Positions 54,301 to 64,000 of a DNA stretch of 64,000 bases are shown here, piece after piece. The position numbers and the translations under genes are program-made. How positions within the stretch are numbered: position 1 is the stretch's first letter; every line of letters starts with the position of its first letter. The notes under the pieces are model-generated. The model had not been told where the DNA came from. It was given only the letters and a program-made list of their open reading frames with translations, and did not search any database. The stretch comes from Botryococcus braunii. Taxonomy: Eukaryota > Chlorophyta > Trebouxiophyceae. The stretch covers positions 52,501-116,500 of the forward strand of contig MVGU01001026.1 of NCBI GenBank assembly GCA_002005505.1, written 5' to 3'.

Positions 54301-54495
54301 GTCGGGTTATGGTGCAGGTTGGAAGGTTTATGTACGGAAGATGTTTGCGAGCTTGCACGCAAGTGCCGAGATGATGATCCAGCACAGCGGCCCACAGCCA
54401 GAGAAATCTTGAATATCTTGGATCCAGAATCTTTACGTAACGGTAAACGGTTACCGTCGCAGAGCTTAGCTGGGCAAGCATCTGAGCCGGCATAA
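43234..54495 (+). CDS. receptor-like kinase: Cys-rich ectodomain, TM helix, TKL kinase (5' end not resolved)
   Basis: Exons: 43234-43498, 43886-44143, about 44785-44988, 45454-45593, 46272-46445, 47577-47912, 49236-49379, 49697-49861, 50208-50360, 51077-51192, 51895-52116, 52690-52782, 53224-53349 and 54318-54495 (TAA). Exons 1-4 encode a Cys- and Asn-rich ectodomain with no named family ([20 protein letters not shown]). Exon 5 holds the membrane helix ([20 protein letters not shown]) with basic stop-transfer KKMRRR. Exons 6-7 are a Pro-rich juxtamembrane stretch. The kinase has the glycine loop GKGGFGT, the VAVK lysine, the helix-C Glu (REVGLL), the catalytic loop [14 protein letters not shown] in place of [22 protein letters not shown] and [12 protein letters not shown]. 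Asp, Lys and Asn of the active site are present, so it is probably active as a Ser/Thr or dual kinase. A signal peptide and start codon were not found. The exon 3 ends are tentative; the other phases match. Exon 11 carries three 30-bp repeats between helices D and E. Confidence 0.8.
43748..43900 (+). repeat. tandem duplication of a splice acceptor and exon start
   Basis: CTTGGGTGGGGTC recurs at 43748 and 43847. About 34 bases later in each copy comes GCAGGTTG(C/T)GAC. The downstream copy is the real exon 2 start at 43886. The upstream copy (about 43781-43830) is a decayed image of it that runs into TAA after about eight codons. Confidence 0.75.
45877..46080. repeat. (TG)n/(GCGC) microsatellite
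   Basis: About 200 bp of TG repeats with periodic GCGC interruptions, in the intron before the transmembrane exon of the receptor kinase. Confidence 0.97.
46640..47230 (+). repeat. degenerate intronic minisatellite, about 36-45-bp unit
   Basis: Repeated cores of TTTTGGCTACTGCTGTGGTC followed by AT(G/C)TTTTGGA appear from about 46640 to 47230, with spacing of roughly 36-45 bp and growing divergence to the right. They fill most of the intron between 46446 and 47576. Confidence 0.8.
47927..48130. repeat. C/T-rich tract followed by TG/CG microsatellite
   Basis: C-runs and CT repeats (47927-48000), then TG/GCGC repeats (48035-48107) and GGGT units. The whole lies in the intron 47913-49235. Confidence 0.93.
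51262..51316. repeat. (GC)n-(GT)n-(GC)n microsatellite
   Basis: A symmetric GCGCGC, GTGTGT, GCGCGC block in the intron 51193-51894. Confidence 0.95.
51902..51991 (+). repeat. coding 30-bp minisatellite, three copies
   Basis: Three tandem 30-bp units of consensus GTGGCCTACAAGAAAGTGAAG plus a variable nine bases. In the kinase frame they read [20 protein letters not shown] and [11 protein letters not shown] partial fourth unit (GGTCTACAAG) follows at about 52011. They sit in exon 11 of the receptor kinase, in the loop before helix E. Confidence 0.85.
53610..53700. repeat. (CA)n/(ACTC)n microsatellite
   Basis: CA repeats with ACTC interruptions in the last intron of the receptor kinase, preceded by a C-run. 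Confidence 0.93.
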
Positions 54496-57215
54496 GTGTC
54501 CTCACATATGGTGGCACCCGTTATAACTATATAGCTAAATTTTCCTGGATATTGGTGTACTTGCACGATGCACATTTCATGACCTAGCTAGTTCTTCAGG
54601 TTCATTCTTGGCAGCTCTTGGAGGGATCATATGCTGGCGCTGTGTGGCCAGGCCAATTCCCCTCTTATTTGGCCTCCAATCAAGCAGGAGTTGTATCATA
54701 GCTGTTGGCCTGCATGTCGCCTCTCTTCATGTTCGTGTCAAGTTCGGCCTGCTGTTTTGTTCAAGGAACTTTCTATTGACCTCTGGCCTGTGAGAAAAGG
54801 AGGGTGTCAAGCTGAAGATGCACCTTATGTTTCTCACGTCCACAGGGGGGGAATCAACATAGTTGGGAAAGAAAACCGCTACCAATATCATTGCTGATAA
54901 GACTCTTAAGGGTGTTAGAATGCCAGCGAGCTCAAATTTTGCAAGGACATCTTGTACTATCTTGCTTTCACTAGCACTGGAAGGCAGTATGGTTGAGGTG
55001 ACAATGGGTTTCCAGCTGCTTTTCATTCCTCAGTGGTAGCACTGGGTTTATTGCCCAAAGGAACGTGTTTGCGGAAGGTGTTACTGATCCACAGATGCCA
55101 AGAGGATTTATAGGCCGACTGCATGGAAGGGAAGTGGTATACCACTGCATGGTGTAGGGTTTCATTGCTTTGCCAGCAAACATGATCATTTAGGCAAGGA
55201 GACCTGTGCCGTGGCCTACCTAGGGATGGAACGAAGTGCGGTGGCTGTGCAGCTACTGCTGTTTAGCTTAGCTATTTGGGGTTGTTGCTGTTGCATTTTT
55301 GTCATGGACCAGAGAAGCGGGTTGAAATGGAGTTTGCTTGCTGCAAAGGTTCTTGAAGTGGTTCTTGAAGTATGCCGAGGAAATTGCTTGGTATGGTCAA
55401 GTTCTACTAGCTCTGATCATGCGCTCCTCTTAAGAGCTGGGGTGCAAGGGCATCCCTGACAGGGGTAAGAGCTTGCTCATATTGTGGAGCCATGTCGCAT
55501 AGTATACCCCGAAGGTAGAACCAGATCATCTGACCATGACTTGATGGGATTCAAAGAGTATCTTTATACCATACAATAGAGTAGTTTCCTTTCAGCGTAA
55601 GGCATAGCACGCACCTGAGTGTGTCCTAGCTATGCAGAGCCTCCAAGTGGGCCCATCTTTTTCTGTGGCATCTCTTTTGGTTGGCATTAGTGTCCCCAGA
55701 GCCTGGCACATGCAATCGGTTGAAGTCAGTTTAGAGTACTAATTGTGAGATGTCTTCATTGTGTTGGAACAGAGGTCCTTATGCCCCAGGGTCATTCAAC
55801 GTCTGGGGGAAACTGTAGTAATAACTGGTCCGTGTGAAGTTCAAAGAAGCGTTTCGGATCACTTATGTGGTCGTGAAGTCGTGCAAGGAGCCTGCTTGCC
55901 AATGCGCTGTACAGCGACATGTTCCCCGGCAGTCGGCTGGAAGTCACCGGGATTATCCAGGTCGACTTCTGGAGTGTAGCTGCATGCAGCAAGCCGACAG
56001 ATTCAAATGTGGAGAAGTTGACAGTCAGTGTTAAGGCAAGCAGGGCACCGGTTGCTGCTTTTGTACCCTGCAGCTGCAGCATATGCAGCAGCTTCAGGCC
56101 TCACATCTATGTACTTTAGCAGACCGTGCACTCTGTGGTTGCACGCTGGTACTTTTTCATTGGGACCGATTTCCGGTCTGGCTTCCCACAGCTAATTCCT
56201 ACGGTCATGTTGCCTCATACTGAAGTCTTTCAGTAGCACGCAGTCTACCATGGACTGCCAACGCACACTGGAGTTTTGAAGCCCCTTTGGGCAACAGGTG
56301 GGCCGCATCTTGTGGCACACAGAACGTAAGAACACCATACAGCATACCATCGTCTACATTGAGTATGTACATCATTCAATCGCAGTCCACTGTGCGTGTT
56401 GGTACTTATTGAACCCCCTAGATATTGTACGGCTAAATTTACAGAAAAACAATTAAGGGACAAGCAGGCCCTTAATTGCCGGGCCTGAGTTGCATTCTAT
56501 GTATAAGAGAGAAAGCAGCGAAGTTCTGAGATGCATGTGAGATTGACTAGAAGGTTCAGGATTTCTGGGTGCGGGAGGTCGACAACCGTGCCTAGCTGAG
56601 GAATAGAACAATGGGCGTCCTCGCCAAGCCAGGACTTTGTGTATCAGCCCGGCGGCACCGGCAACTTCATGCCGGTGAGGAATCCCAGAACGAAGTTTAG
56701 CATCCTATGGCGAGATGGCTTGGATTGCGTGATGAGTTGGAAGGAAGGGGGGGGGGGGAGTAGAACAACAATACATTGATACCGATATGGAAAACATAGA
56801 AGAACCAGCAGATCTAGGTGCAGTGTGACAGCTTGGAAGCATGTCTGCTCAGAATTTAGATGTTGGAAGGCATAAATGCCATCCTTGTAAGGAACAGACA
56901 CGTGGCATGCATATGCATGCTTTCACCATAGTTGGTCAAGCGTCACAAGGTTTGTCTTGTTGTTTCTTACATGGTCGTAAACCTTGGGATAGCTCACCGT
57001 GCAGTGATTACCCCTAACATTGCATAGGCAATTGACTACACGGCCAACACATTATACGGGGTACTGTATGTGCGCATGGAAGAAACGCTGCACAGTTGAG
57101 ATGTGGGAAGGGAAAAAAAATGGAATACCAGTACCAACTTTCTCTCACCCCCCCCCCCCCTCTTCGTTTCTGGCATCCCAAAGTGGATTTTTCCAACAAG
57201 ACAACATTCATAATG
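54496..57215. other. 2.7-kb spacer downstream of the receptor kinase
   Basis: No gene that I can support. At 55880-56090 one + frame (ALYSDMFPGSRLEVTGIIQV, then DFWSVAACSKPTDS) has coding-like composition and may be a lone exon or relic, but no family is secure. G-runs lie near 56749-56758. Confidence 0.35.
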
Positions 57216-57273
57216 CTTATAGCCACCAGAAAACTCAGATCTCCTTTACAGACCCCCAGGATGTAGAGATATG

Positions 57274-57306
<33 letters not shown>

Positions 57307-58555
57307 TGTGTGGGGGGGGGGGGGACCCTATATGACAACTAGTGTCTCCGGACGTCGGGGTACCGGCGCCCGGGGGTTTGGGGCCACTGTCAGCCACTCT
57401 TTTTACCTATTGATGCTTATAGCCACCACACCTAGGAAGCCCAGGATTTTTTTTTTTTTTTTTTGGGGGGGGGGGGGGCGACACCCCACAGCGAGGGCCC
57501 TCTTTCTTCATCGAGAGCACTCTTTAAAGGACCCCTAGGGTGGTCAGAGCTGCGTCTGTGGCCATTGTCAGCCACAGATTTTAAATTCTTAATACTTATG
57601 GCCACCAAAAAACTCGGAGCTCTTTTACAGCCCCCCAGGATGTAGGGATATGGGGGTTCTTGGGGGGGGGGGGGCGGGGGGGGGGGTTGCACCATAGAGA
57701 CAACTAGGGGGGTTTGGGGAAAGGGGCGGGAAGGACACCCCACCGCGAGGTTCCTCAACACTTTATCGAGAGCGCTTGTTCATGGACCACTAGCGTGGCC
57801 ACTATCAGCCACTGCTTAATGCTCATAGCCACCACAACACTAAGAGCTCTTTCACAGACCCCCAGGATGTAGACATATGGGGTTCCCGGGGGGGGGGGGG
57901 GGGGGAAGGCAACTCTAGAGACAACTAGTGTCTCCGGGGGCTGGGGGACCGGCACTCGGGGGAGTTTGAGGTCACAGTCAGCCACTCTTTTCACCTATTC
58001 ATACATATACCCACCACTCTGACATCTTTTACAGCCAGCGGATTGAGATTGGGTTTTTTGTTTTTTTTTTTTTTTTTTGGGTTGGCGGGGGGGACCTCAT
58101 AGCGAGGGTCTTCAACACTTTATCGAGCGCGCTCTTTTAAGGACCACTAGGGAGATCAGAACTGGGTCTGTGGCCACTGTCAGCCACTGAATTTTATTCT
58201 TCATGCTTACAGCAAAGGGAGGGGAGGGGGGGGGGGGCAATAGCGACAACTAGTGTCTCCGGCCGTCACGCCGGAGGACCGGCGCCCGGGGGTTGGGGCC
58301 CACTGTCAGCCACTCTTTGTACCTGTTGATACTTATAACCACCACAACTATGACCTCTTTTACAGACCCCCAGGGGATTGAGATTGGGGTTGTGGGGAGG
58401 GGGGGGGGGGGGGAGGGACCACCCCACTGTGAGGGTCCTCAACACTTTATCGCACCACTATGAAGATCAGAGCTGGGTCTGTGGCCACTGTCAGCCACTA
58501 ATTTTAATTCTTTGTGCTTATAGCCACCAAAACACTCAGAGCTCATGGAACGGCA
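57216..58555 (+). repeat. dimeric tandem repeat with T/G homopolymer inserts
   Basis: Seven blocks share ACTGTCAGCCACT (at about 57386, 57565, 57804, 57976, 58176, 58300 and 58486), followed by a run ending in CTTATAGCCACCA. Two block types largely alternate: one reads GACAACTAGTGTCTCCGG before and CTCTTTTTACCTATT after the core; the other reads CAACACTTTATCGAG before and ATTTTAAATTCTT after. Most blocks are separated by CAGACCCCCAGGATGTAG followed by a T-run and/or a G-run. The basic period is 120-240 bp and the higher-order period about 340-410 bp. Confidence 0.85.
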
Positions 58556-58599
58556 TGGAACGTCTGATATACCTACCTCCAAGGGGCTAAGTCAAGGGG

Positions 58600-59290
58600 T
58601 CGGCTGACATACAGATTGGGGCCGGGGACCCCGTGTGGCCACCACGGGTTACCCTTGTACGCGGGCTGCACTTGGCATGCACAATCCGTGGTGGTACAAA
58701 CGCAGCGGGCTTGGAGACAATGGTCTCGTTCCCCCTCAGCACATTTACGAACTGGACGGCAACCCTTGCTCAATGATCGACGGCATGTCGGCAATTTGGC
58801 TCAACATATATTGCCCCAGTCAGTTGGGAGATGCATCTCGACGAGGCGCACGTCATCGAGGCGACGCCACCTGTCTGGCACTACTTCTTCATCGACCTCC
58901 CTCGCCAACTGTTGGCGGAACTCCTGAAGTCACCCTCCGCCCATAATCCCCAATTGTGGCCACAACGCCGACCCTCACTCTCACCCGGGTCTCGCCCTCT
59001 CGAGACACAGCCACCCACATGGCTGACGACATGCCACGGCCATACTGCAGCCATGTCTCTTACACCCCGGCCAGGCATCTGGGAATCTCTCATGTGGTCA
59101 ACAACAACCGGTGGGATAGGGGACAGTTCCAACTTGCGTAATACCCATCCCTTCAGTTTCGTTTGCGCAAAGTCACACCTATGCCACACGCCGTTAGACC
59201 GGGCTCCCCTCAGTGGGTACAGATCATAAGCCGAGAAGTAGGGGTAATTCGAGCTTTTAGACAAGCTCTAGTAACCCCGGGCTCACGATG
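58600..59290 (+). pseudogene. decayed coding sequence of a mobile-element-like gene
   Basis: Stop-free pieces in shifting + frames read consecutively: NPWWYKRSGLGDNG and IDGMSAIWLNIYCPSQLG (58680-58830), LDEAHVIEATPPVWHYFF (58834-58920), YTPARHLGISHVV (about 59060-59100), and VTPMPHAVRPGSPQW then RWERKEKLANIGH (59170-59326). They look like one ORF broken by several frameshifts, leading into the GIY-YIG segment. Family unknown on its own; by position it would be the upstream part of the same element. Confidence 0.4.
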
Positions 59291-59327
59291 GGAGAGGAAG
59301 GAGAAACTGGCCAACATCGGGCATTAA

Positions 59328-59933
59328 TTGTCTCCAGCGGCAAAGAACCTGGCGGGCATACTTAACAGGCATGGCTTTCCCATGCGTATAGACCTTCACA
59401 CTAAAAATGTCATTTACGTCATGTCACGTAATATTAATGTCAAGTTTCAGGGCACTAGCCAGGTATATGTTGGCTCCTCAACTAGGGGAATCAAAGAACG
59501 ATATGCTGAACACGCCGAGATGGCATGGGGCACTACTAACCGCGTGACTGATCATAGAAGGTCCAGGCTATATAAACGGATGAGTCAATTCAAGCCCAGT
59601 GATTTAGCCTGCATCCCCATCCACACTTTCGAAGTTCAGCCAGGCCAGGATTGGAGGGCGGTGTCCTGACCCTTAGAACATCGGTGCATTCACATACTCC
59701 AGGCTCACGCCTCTGCGGTGGCACTTAATACTGTGTGGCCCGAAGGCCGGTGCTATATTCCCCAAAATCCGGTCTTCGACCCCTTACAGTATTGTTTCAC
59801 AAGAAACGGGGATAAAAATGACCCAACGGATTTCTTCCATCCCCGGAGATACCGAGATTATGTGCGCCAGTTGGACGCTTTAGCAAATTTTGCGGGACGG
59901 GGCTACAACGAAAACTGGTTCCAGGACCACTAA
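59328..59933 (+). pseudogene. GIY-YIG endonuclease domain with in-frame TGA, Penelope-like element remnant
   Basis: One frame runs from about 59328 to 59933, broken only by TGA at 59667-59669. Before it: KNVIYVMSRNINV, QVYVGSSTRGIKERYAEH and then TTNRVTDHRRSRLYKRM. After it: LEHRCIHILQAHASAVALNT. These match the GIY-YIG nuclease pattern: the paired tyrosines, an Arg, a His, the metal-binding Glu of a (W)xxLE-type motif, and a late Asn. A GIY-YIG domain introduced by KNL...KNVIY is typical of the C-terminal endonuclease of Penelope-like retroelements. The reverse transcriptase is not visible upstream. A free-standing nuclease or a viral-type gene is the alternative. The tail (DPLQYCFTRNGDKN, then RRYRDYVRQLDALANFAG) is unassigned. 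Confidence 0.55.
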
Positions 59934-60064
59934 AGTCGCTTCAGATTCTGTAACATCACATCCATGTTTGCGATTATCGGTCTGACCCCTTCAGCGGGCA
60001 TTTCGGGACCCGTATTGGCAACCCTGCAGGAGTACCTTGAAAGGGAAATCAGACGGAGGATTTT

Positions 60065-60118
60065 TCATCACTCGTAGGGACGGCAGGGGGTATACGTAGG
60101 GACGGCAGGGGGTCGAAC
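60065..60118 (+). repeat. direct duplication of CGTAGGGACGGCAGGGGGT
   Basis: Two copies about 22 bp apart, followed by a partial third (CGTAGG). Confidence 0.85.
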
Positions 60119-60269
60119 GTAGGCGCATGACGGTGGCTATATAGAATTCCCAGTTGTGGGATATAGTGAAACCTCAACAACTGTTTACACTAGACCTAAT
60201 GGAGATGTTGCCACCAGCTTTACACCATTGCCATCTCTTAGTCGCGTTTATCCACACCCTACCTCTTCA

Positions 60270-60828
60270 TAGGAGTGTGTGTAGTAAAAGAGCGTTTTCT
60301 TCAAAAACAATCCTTACAAGCCTTGAGAGAGAGGGCGGCGACACAGTGTGTATGTGGTCACTTGCATGATTACCAGGCGGCAGGGCATGATTACCAGGCG
60401 GCAGGGCATGATAATCATGTCATCACCGCAGACATGCGGCGTGCCGGTCACCTCCTACACGCTGTGTTAGGCGTACCAGAAGAAATTGCCAGTAGGGTGG
60501 TTGGGGAACACCACCTTCACTTCTATACCATGTCTCCGTCTCCGTGTACATCCACAGGTTGCTGGGGATGATGTGGATCCATCCAGATGACGGGGTCGCC
60601 CACCACAAACCAGGAACCAATTGCATGCACATTGGTCTGTCTGTGTTTTGCTTCAAGGGCTTGGTTATGCTGGGTGGAGACAAAGAAACTTCGTGTATGT
60701 AAGGGGGCCACGGGGAGTATTGATGGTGCTTACATAATCTCGTCTCCGGGTGTGCCGGGTCATGCACACTTTAAACCTTTTGCGAAGGCACAGGAAGAAA
60801 TTGCAAAGCACAATCCTTTTTACTTTTG
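60270..60828 (+). pseudogene. fragmented unknown coding sequence
   Basis: Open + frames follow one another: VVKERFLQKQSLQALRERAA through DMRRAGHLLHAVLGVPEEIA (60277-60530), MMWIHPDDGVAHHKPGTNCM (about 60568-60630), then KGATGSIDGAYIISSPGVPG with HFKPFAKAQEEIAKHNPFYF (about 60697-60828, ending in TGA). Frame changes between the pieces look like decay. I do not recognise the family. A 21-bp unit (GATTACCAGGCGGCAGGGCA plus T) is duplicated in frame at about 60366-60408. Confidence 0.35.
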
Positions 60829-60839
60829 AGTACACTCCC

Positions 60840-60900
60840 CTTTCCCTCCCCCCCCCCTCTATTTATTTTATTTTATTTACTTGTTTTTTTCCGTTTTCAG
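60840..60900 (+). repeat. C-run and TTTTA pyrimidine-rich tract
   Basis: A C-run is followed by TTTATTTTATTTTATTTAC and TTTTTTTCCGTTTTCAG. It has the form of a strong 3' splice site, but no exon downstream of it could be tied to a gene. Confidence 0.6.
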
Positions 60901-61169
60901 CGGCTTATGCCGCGTTCCGCAGTGATGGAGGTGCGTTTTCAGGCAAGCGGCATGAATGTAATACTGTTAATTACTTGTGATCGGATCTTCCTCCGGAATT
61001 TGGGATGCAGCGGCGGGAGCGCAATCTGATAAGGTCTGGTGAGAGCGGACTGTCGTGATAAGGTGGGTCCTGCTCGACCACTGCATTCATTGATACAGAG
61101 TGGCATTTCGTGCCAGCAGATACTTTGTAACTTGCTAAGACCGTGCCCGTAACTTCAAATTCCAACACA

Positions 61170-63762
61170 ATGCACTCCGCTATGACGGTCACGTTGCGGA
61201 TCGCCCCTTCTTGCACACTGGCCACCGGCAGGTCAAGGGCTGCCGGTGTAGCTTCTGCAACTGCAGAGGGCCCAAAGGTCAAAGTATGTCTACAAGCATT
61301 TAAAAATCCGTTTGTGTCAATTGATTCTTTGGAAATTTGGAAGTGTGCTCTTATAAAGTTCTGCGGTCGCGTTCAGCATAGGAAGGACTGCGAGTAGTTT
61401 ACTGGCCTTGGCGTTCCGAGCTGAAATTATGGGTAATAGTGTAAAATTGTATCATGCATAACATCCATTATGGCCATTGTCTTCTCGCATGGTTTGAACA
61501 CCGGCGGGGTGGTTGTTGTTGAACACGGCCAGGTTTCAATGGATCTTCCAATTTGCTGCCAATTTTGCAGATTTACTAGCATCTCCTGAAGTTTTGGGAA
61601 AATTTGCGTAACCCCATTGTGTGTGCTGTTCCCAGAGTGCACCTTTGAGTCGTCGCGTCGTGGGATTGACCGGCATCCTGTCCGGGGCTTCTGTTCTCTC
61701 AAGTGGTAAGCACAAGACATTCAAGCTTTAATTGGTTTAACGTTTTTGGACGCCAATCTAATGCTTTTTACTAAAGTCTAGCTCAAAGACATCTGCATTT
61801 CAGGCTTTCGAGATGCGAAGGCAGAGGAAGATACTTTAGGAGAGACAATTGAGAAGTTGGAAGAAATCGAACCATTAGTGGCAGAGGTAAGATTGTGGAA
61901 CAGTGTACCTGGTTCTCATAACCACGACTTTGTACCTGTAACCTCCAGGGCAAGGGGTAGAGATTTGTCCTGCTGCATGGTGCATATCTAATTTCTACAC
62001 AGCAAGTTACACTCTGCCACCACCCATATTGGCAGACATTGTTTAAATCTTTCAACACGTTTGTTTAATGGTTGATGGTTCAGTTAATATCTTCACAAGA
62101 TAGGTTTGAGGGACAGGTCAGAGTTCACAGGGCATGTCATCCAGCAACTTTCATGCAGGGTCTAGAAGTCTACTCTTTACTGTTGCAAATGTACTGGCTG
62201 ACGGTCAAATTGCTATTTCCAAGTGCAGGAGCTGAAGGCGATTGAAGCCTCAGGAGGAGCTGGAGAAGTGAAAGAGGTCGTTGCCGACATCTTGGTAAGA
62301 CAAGCAGCCCCACACCCTGCACGCCCTTTACTTCTACATTTTTGTGTTTGGTAAGGACTGCTGCGTGTAGGTGTGTGAACTCCGGACATTGACGGCAAGT
62401 GTGATTTTGTTTCTTGACAGAATGAAGACTCCAAGAATATCTGCAGTTTTGCATTTCACAATACAATCGAACAAGTAAGATGTGCCATCTGGGTCAAAAC
62501 ATGTGTTGAACTTGGGACAATGTTGGAGCAGATGGGGTGTACATAAGGTATCATTTGCTACAACCCTGCAGAACATTGCAGTTCACGTACATCCCGATAT
62601 ATTGCAGGCCTCTCAAGCAACAGTGGCATCGATAGATATGGACTTTAGCTCTAGCCGCCCTTGGCCATGGTTCTAGAAGTTTTGGTCAAGATGTGTGTCA
62701 TTACGGCCTTGCTGTAGCCCAGTACCAGGAACAGGATGAGCGTTTATGACGACATTCCCCTGGGTGAATGCACACATCCACTTCACCTTTAATTGGACAT
62801 GAGGTCTGCTGAAGGAAAGGCAAGGTAGGGTCAAGTGCAGGAGACCATTGTGCGCCACTTCACAATTATGAAGTGCACATGTGGGAGTAAATGAAAAGGA
62901 GGCTTGGTTGCCTTCGTTGGCTCTCTTCAGACAGGCTCAAGACAGGGAACAAGATGTCAAATAAGAGAGTTTGGTTATCGTCCCTCACAATACACCTGTG
63001 TTTAAAACAATCAGCTGTGAGGGCCCTGCTGATTGCAACATCTTGAGGCCTTTCCTATCTGAGGACTTTTGATGGCCATGGGCAAGAGACAATGTGGCAC
63101 TGCCCCACATGAAGCTGTTAGGTCCCCAGGAGTGGGAAGGCAATGGAAGCCGTGATTTCCGTCTGCTGATCGGGGATCAGAAGGGGAGCAGAAGGGCCAA
63201 ATTGTGCAAGGTGGCTGCAATAGAAATTTTGTGCTCTCTCTCAGGCCGCTGCTATCTGAACTCTTTGTCTTGAAGAACTTAATACATGGGGTTGCCCAGT
63301 GCTGTGGACACTTAGTATAACCCTCCTTTTGAACAAGCATGTAAGCGAATCTTGGTCATCTTCACTCTTCAGCTATATGTGCCTTACAGGACTGAACTAG
63401 TTATGGAGATTTCCTGTTGGTTGTCTTGTCCAGTGAGCTGAAGTGCAGGGTACTTGAAGCACCTTGCTCACTGGGACGAGTTACAGAATGGAGGAGTTAC
63501 AGAGAATGTCGACAAGCATGCGGTTGTTGGATGAGAGGGAACCATTGTTGCTAGTCAAATTTGTACTTTTTTGTGTAAAACTTTTCACACACGTCCAAAA
63601 ACTCTATTCGTCTCTAGTAGAAGAAAGAGATTGTCAACTATTACGTTTGATTCGATAAGATCATGCTTGTTAAGATTGTAGTTTGATGAGTACATTGACT
63701 CAGTACACTGCTGAAATGTTCGTCAGGAGGTCGAGACCAAGTTGAAGGCCCTGGAGAAAAAG
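61170..63762 (+). CDS. putative thylakoid-lumen protein of unknown family, 5' part
   Basis: In-phase exons: 61170-61277, 61636-61705, 61804-61886, 62229-62294, 62421-62474, probably about 62572-62670, and 63727-63762; the gene runs off the right edge. The N-terminus (MHSAMTVTLRIAPSCTLATG, then RSRAAGVASATAEGPK) is rich in Ser, Ala, Thr and Arg with no acids until its end, like a chloroplast transit peptide. Exon 2 reads SAPLSRRVVGLTGILSGASV, a twin-Arg plus hydrophobic segment like a Tat lumenal signal. The mature part is acidic and helical (TLGETIEKLEEIEPLVAE, ELKAIEASGGAGEVKEVV, ADIL, EVETKLKALEKK). Exon 6 (NIAVHVHPDILQASQATVAS) is less sure, and its 3' end is not set. No family recognised; plastid targeting is inference from composition. 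Confidence 0.6.
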
Positions 63763-64000
63763 GTGGCCCCTAGATCCCGCGTTCCCGCATGCACGATTTC
63801 TGGTGTGCGGTTAGGAAAAGCTTCACTCTTAATACTAAAGAGGTGGACAGGCTTGGGGGGGAGGCAGTTCCCCCGGGCATGCAAATTGCAGCAGCTCCCT
63901 TGATGCCGCCTCTGAAAGAGATTTAAGGACCTGCTTGCTCTATTGGCAAAGTGACACACATTCTTTTTAGGCACTTCAATACAGGAGGTTGATGGTGTGC
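63763..64000. other. right edge, probably intron
   Basis: Follows the donor at 63763 (GTGGCC) of the last visible exon. No further exon was identified before the window ends. Confidence 0.35.

Noticed and set aside
55834..56119. Possible exon with PGSRLEVTGI, reminiscent of the MCM N-terminal OB fold
   Set aside because: The similarity is one short turn motif. Neighbouring MCM motifs and a consistent set of splice sites are missing.

Overview
This is a nuclear eukaryotic window, most likely from a green alga (Viridiplantae). The evidence is a plant-type membrane 3-ketoacyl-CoA synthase, a plant-type NAD(P)-binding/CIA30 fusion protein, a gene whose start looks like a bipartite chloroplast-to-thylakoid leader, and a TKL-type receptor-like kinase. 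All of these are cut into many short exons by GT-AG introns. Introns and spacers are loaded with TG/CA, CT/GA and TCA microsatellites, T-tracts running into G-tracts, and minisatellites. A large-genome prasinophyte is my guess; the species cannot be fixed from the sequence. There are no bacterial-type operons, rRNA genes or CRISPR arrays, and I saw no tRNA gene.

Layout. 1-5164 (+): the 3' part of an NmrA-like/CIA30 gene whose 5' exons lie off the window. 6348-9729 (-): an 11-exon 3-ketoacyl-CoA synthase whose first exon I could not find. 11806-19526: a 132-bp direct-repeat pair surrounding an intact, very young Ty1/copia element (12000-19229). The element has 879-bp LTRs, a 5-bp target duplication, one 1712-residue Gag-Pol ORF and a primer-binding site complementary to an internal segment of initiator tRNA-Met. 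20493-27386 (+): a 9-exon ankyrin-repeat protein with a long Ser-rich tail. 30479-34121 (-): a 12-exon protein with two HMG boxes. 34720-37220 (+): a 5-exon thiamine pyrophosphokinase, divergent from the HMG gene across about 600 bp. About 41.4/43.2-54495 (+): a receptor-like kinase with a Cys-rich ectodomain, one transmembrane helix and a TKL kinase domain interrupted by a coded 30-bp minisatellite. 57.2-58.55 kb: a dimeric tandem repeat with T/G homopolymers. 58.6-60.8 kb: decayed mobile-element-like coding sequence including a GIY-YIG nuclease domain with an in-frame TGA, resembling the C-terminus of a Penelope-like element. 61170 to the right edge (+): the 5' part of a putative thylakoid-lumen protein of unknown family.

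Exon coordinates were worked out by hand from splice-site phase plus family knowledge. In the five main genes almost every junction keeps the reading frame; exceptions are noted in the entries. The genes do not form a pathway: fatty-acid elongation, thiamine cofactor synthesis, chromatin and signalling sit side by side as ordinary neighbours. I found no convincing multi-gene novel system. The most unusual items are the repeat inside the kinase domain, duplicated splice acceptors in two genes, four long perfect palindromes between 30 and 40.5 kb, the nested-repeat context of the copia element, and the GIY-YIG remnant.
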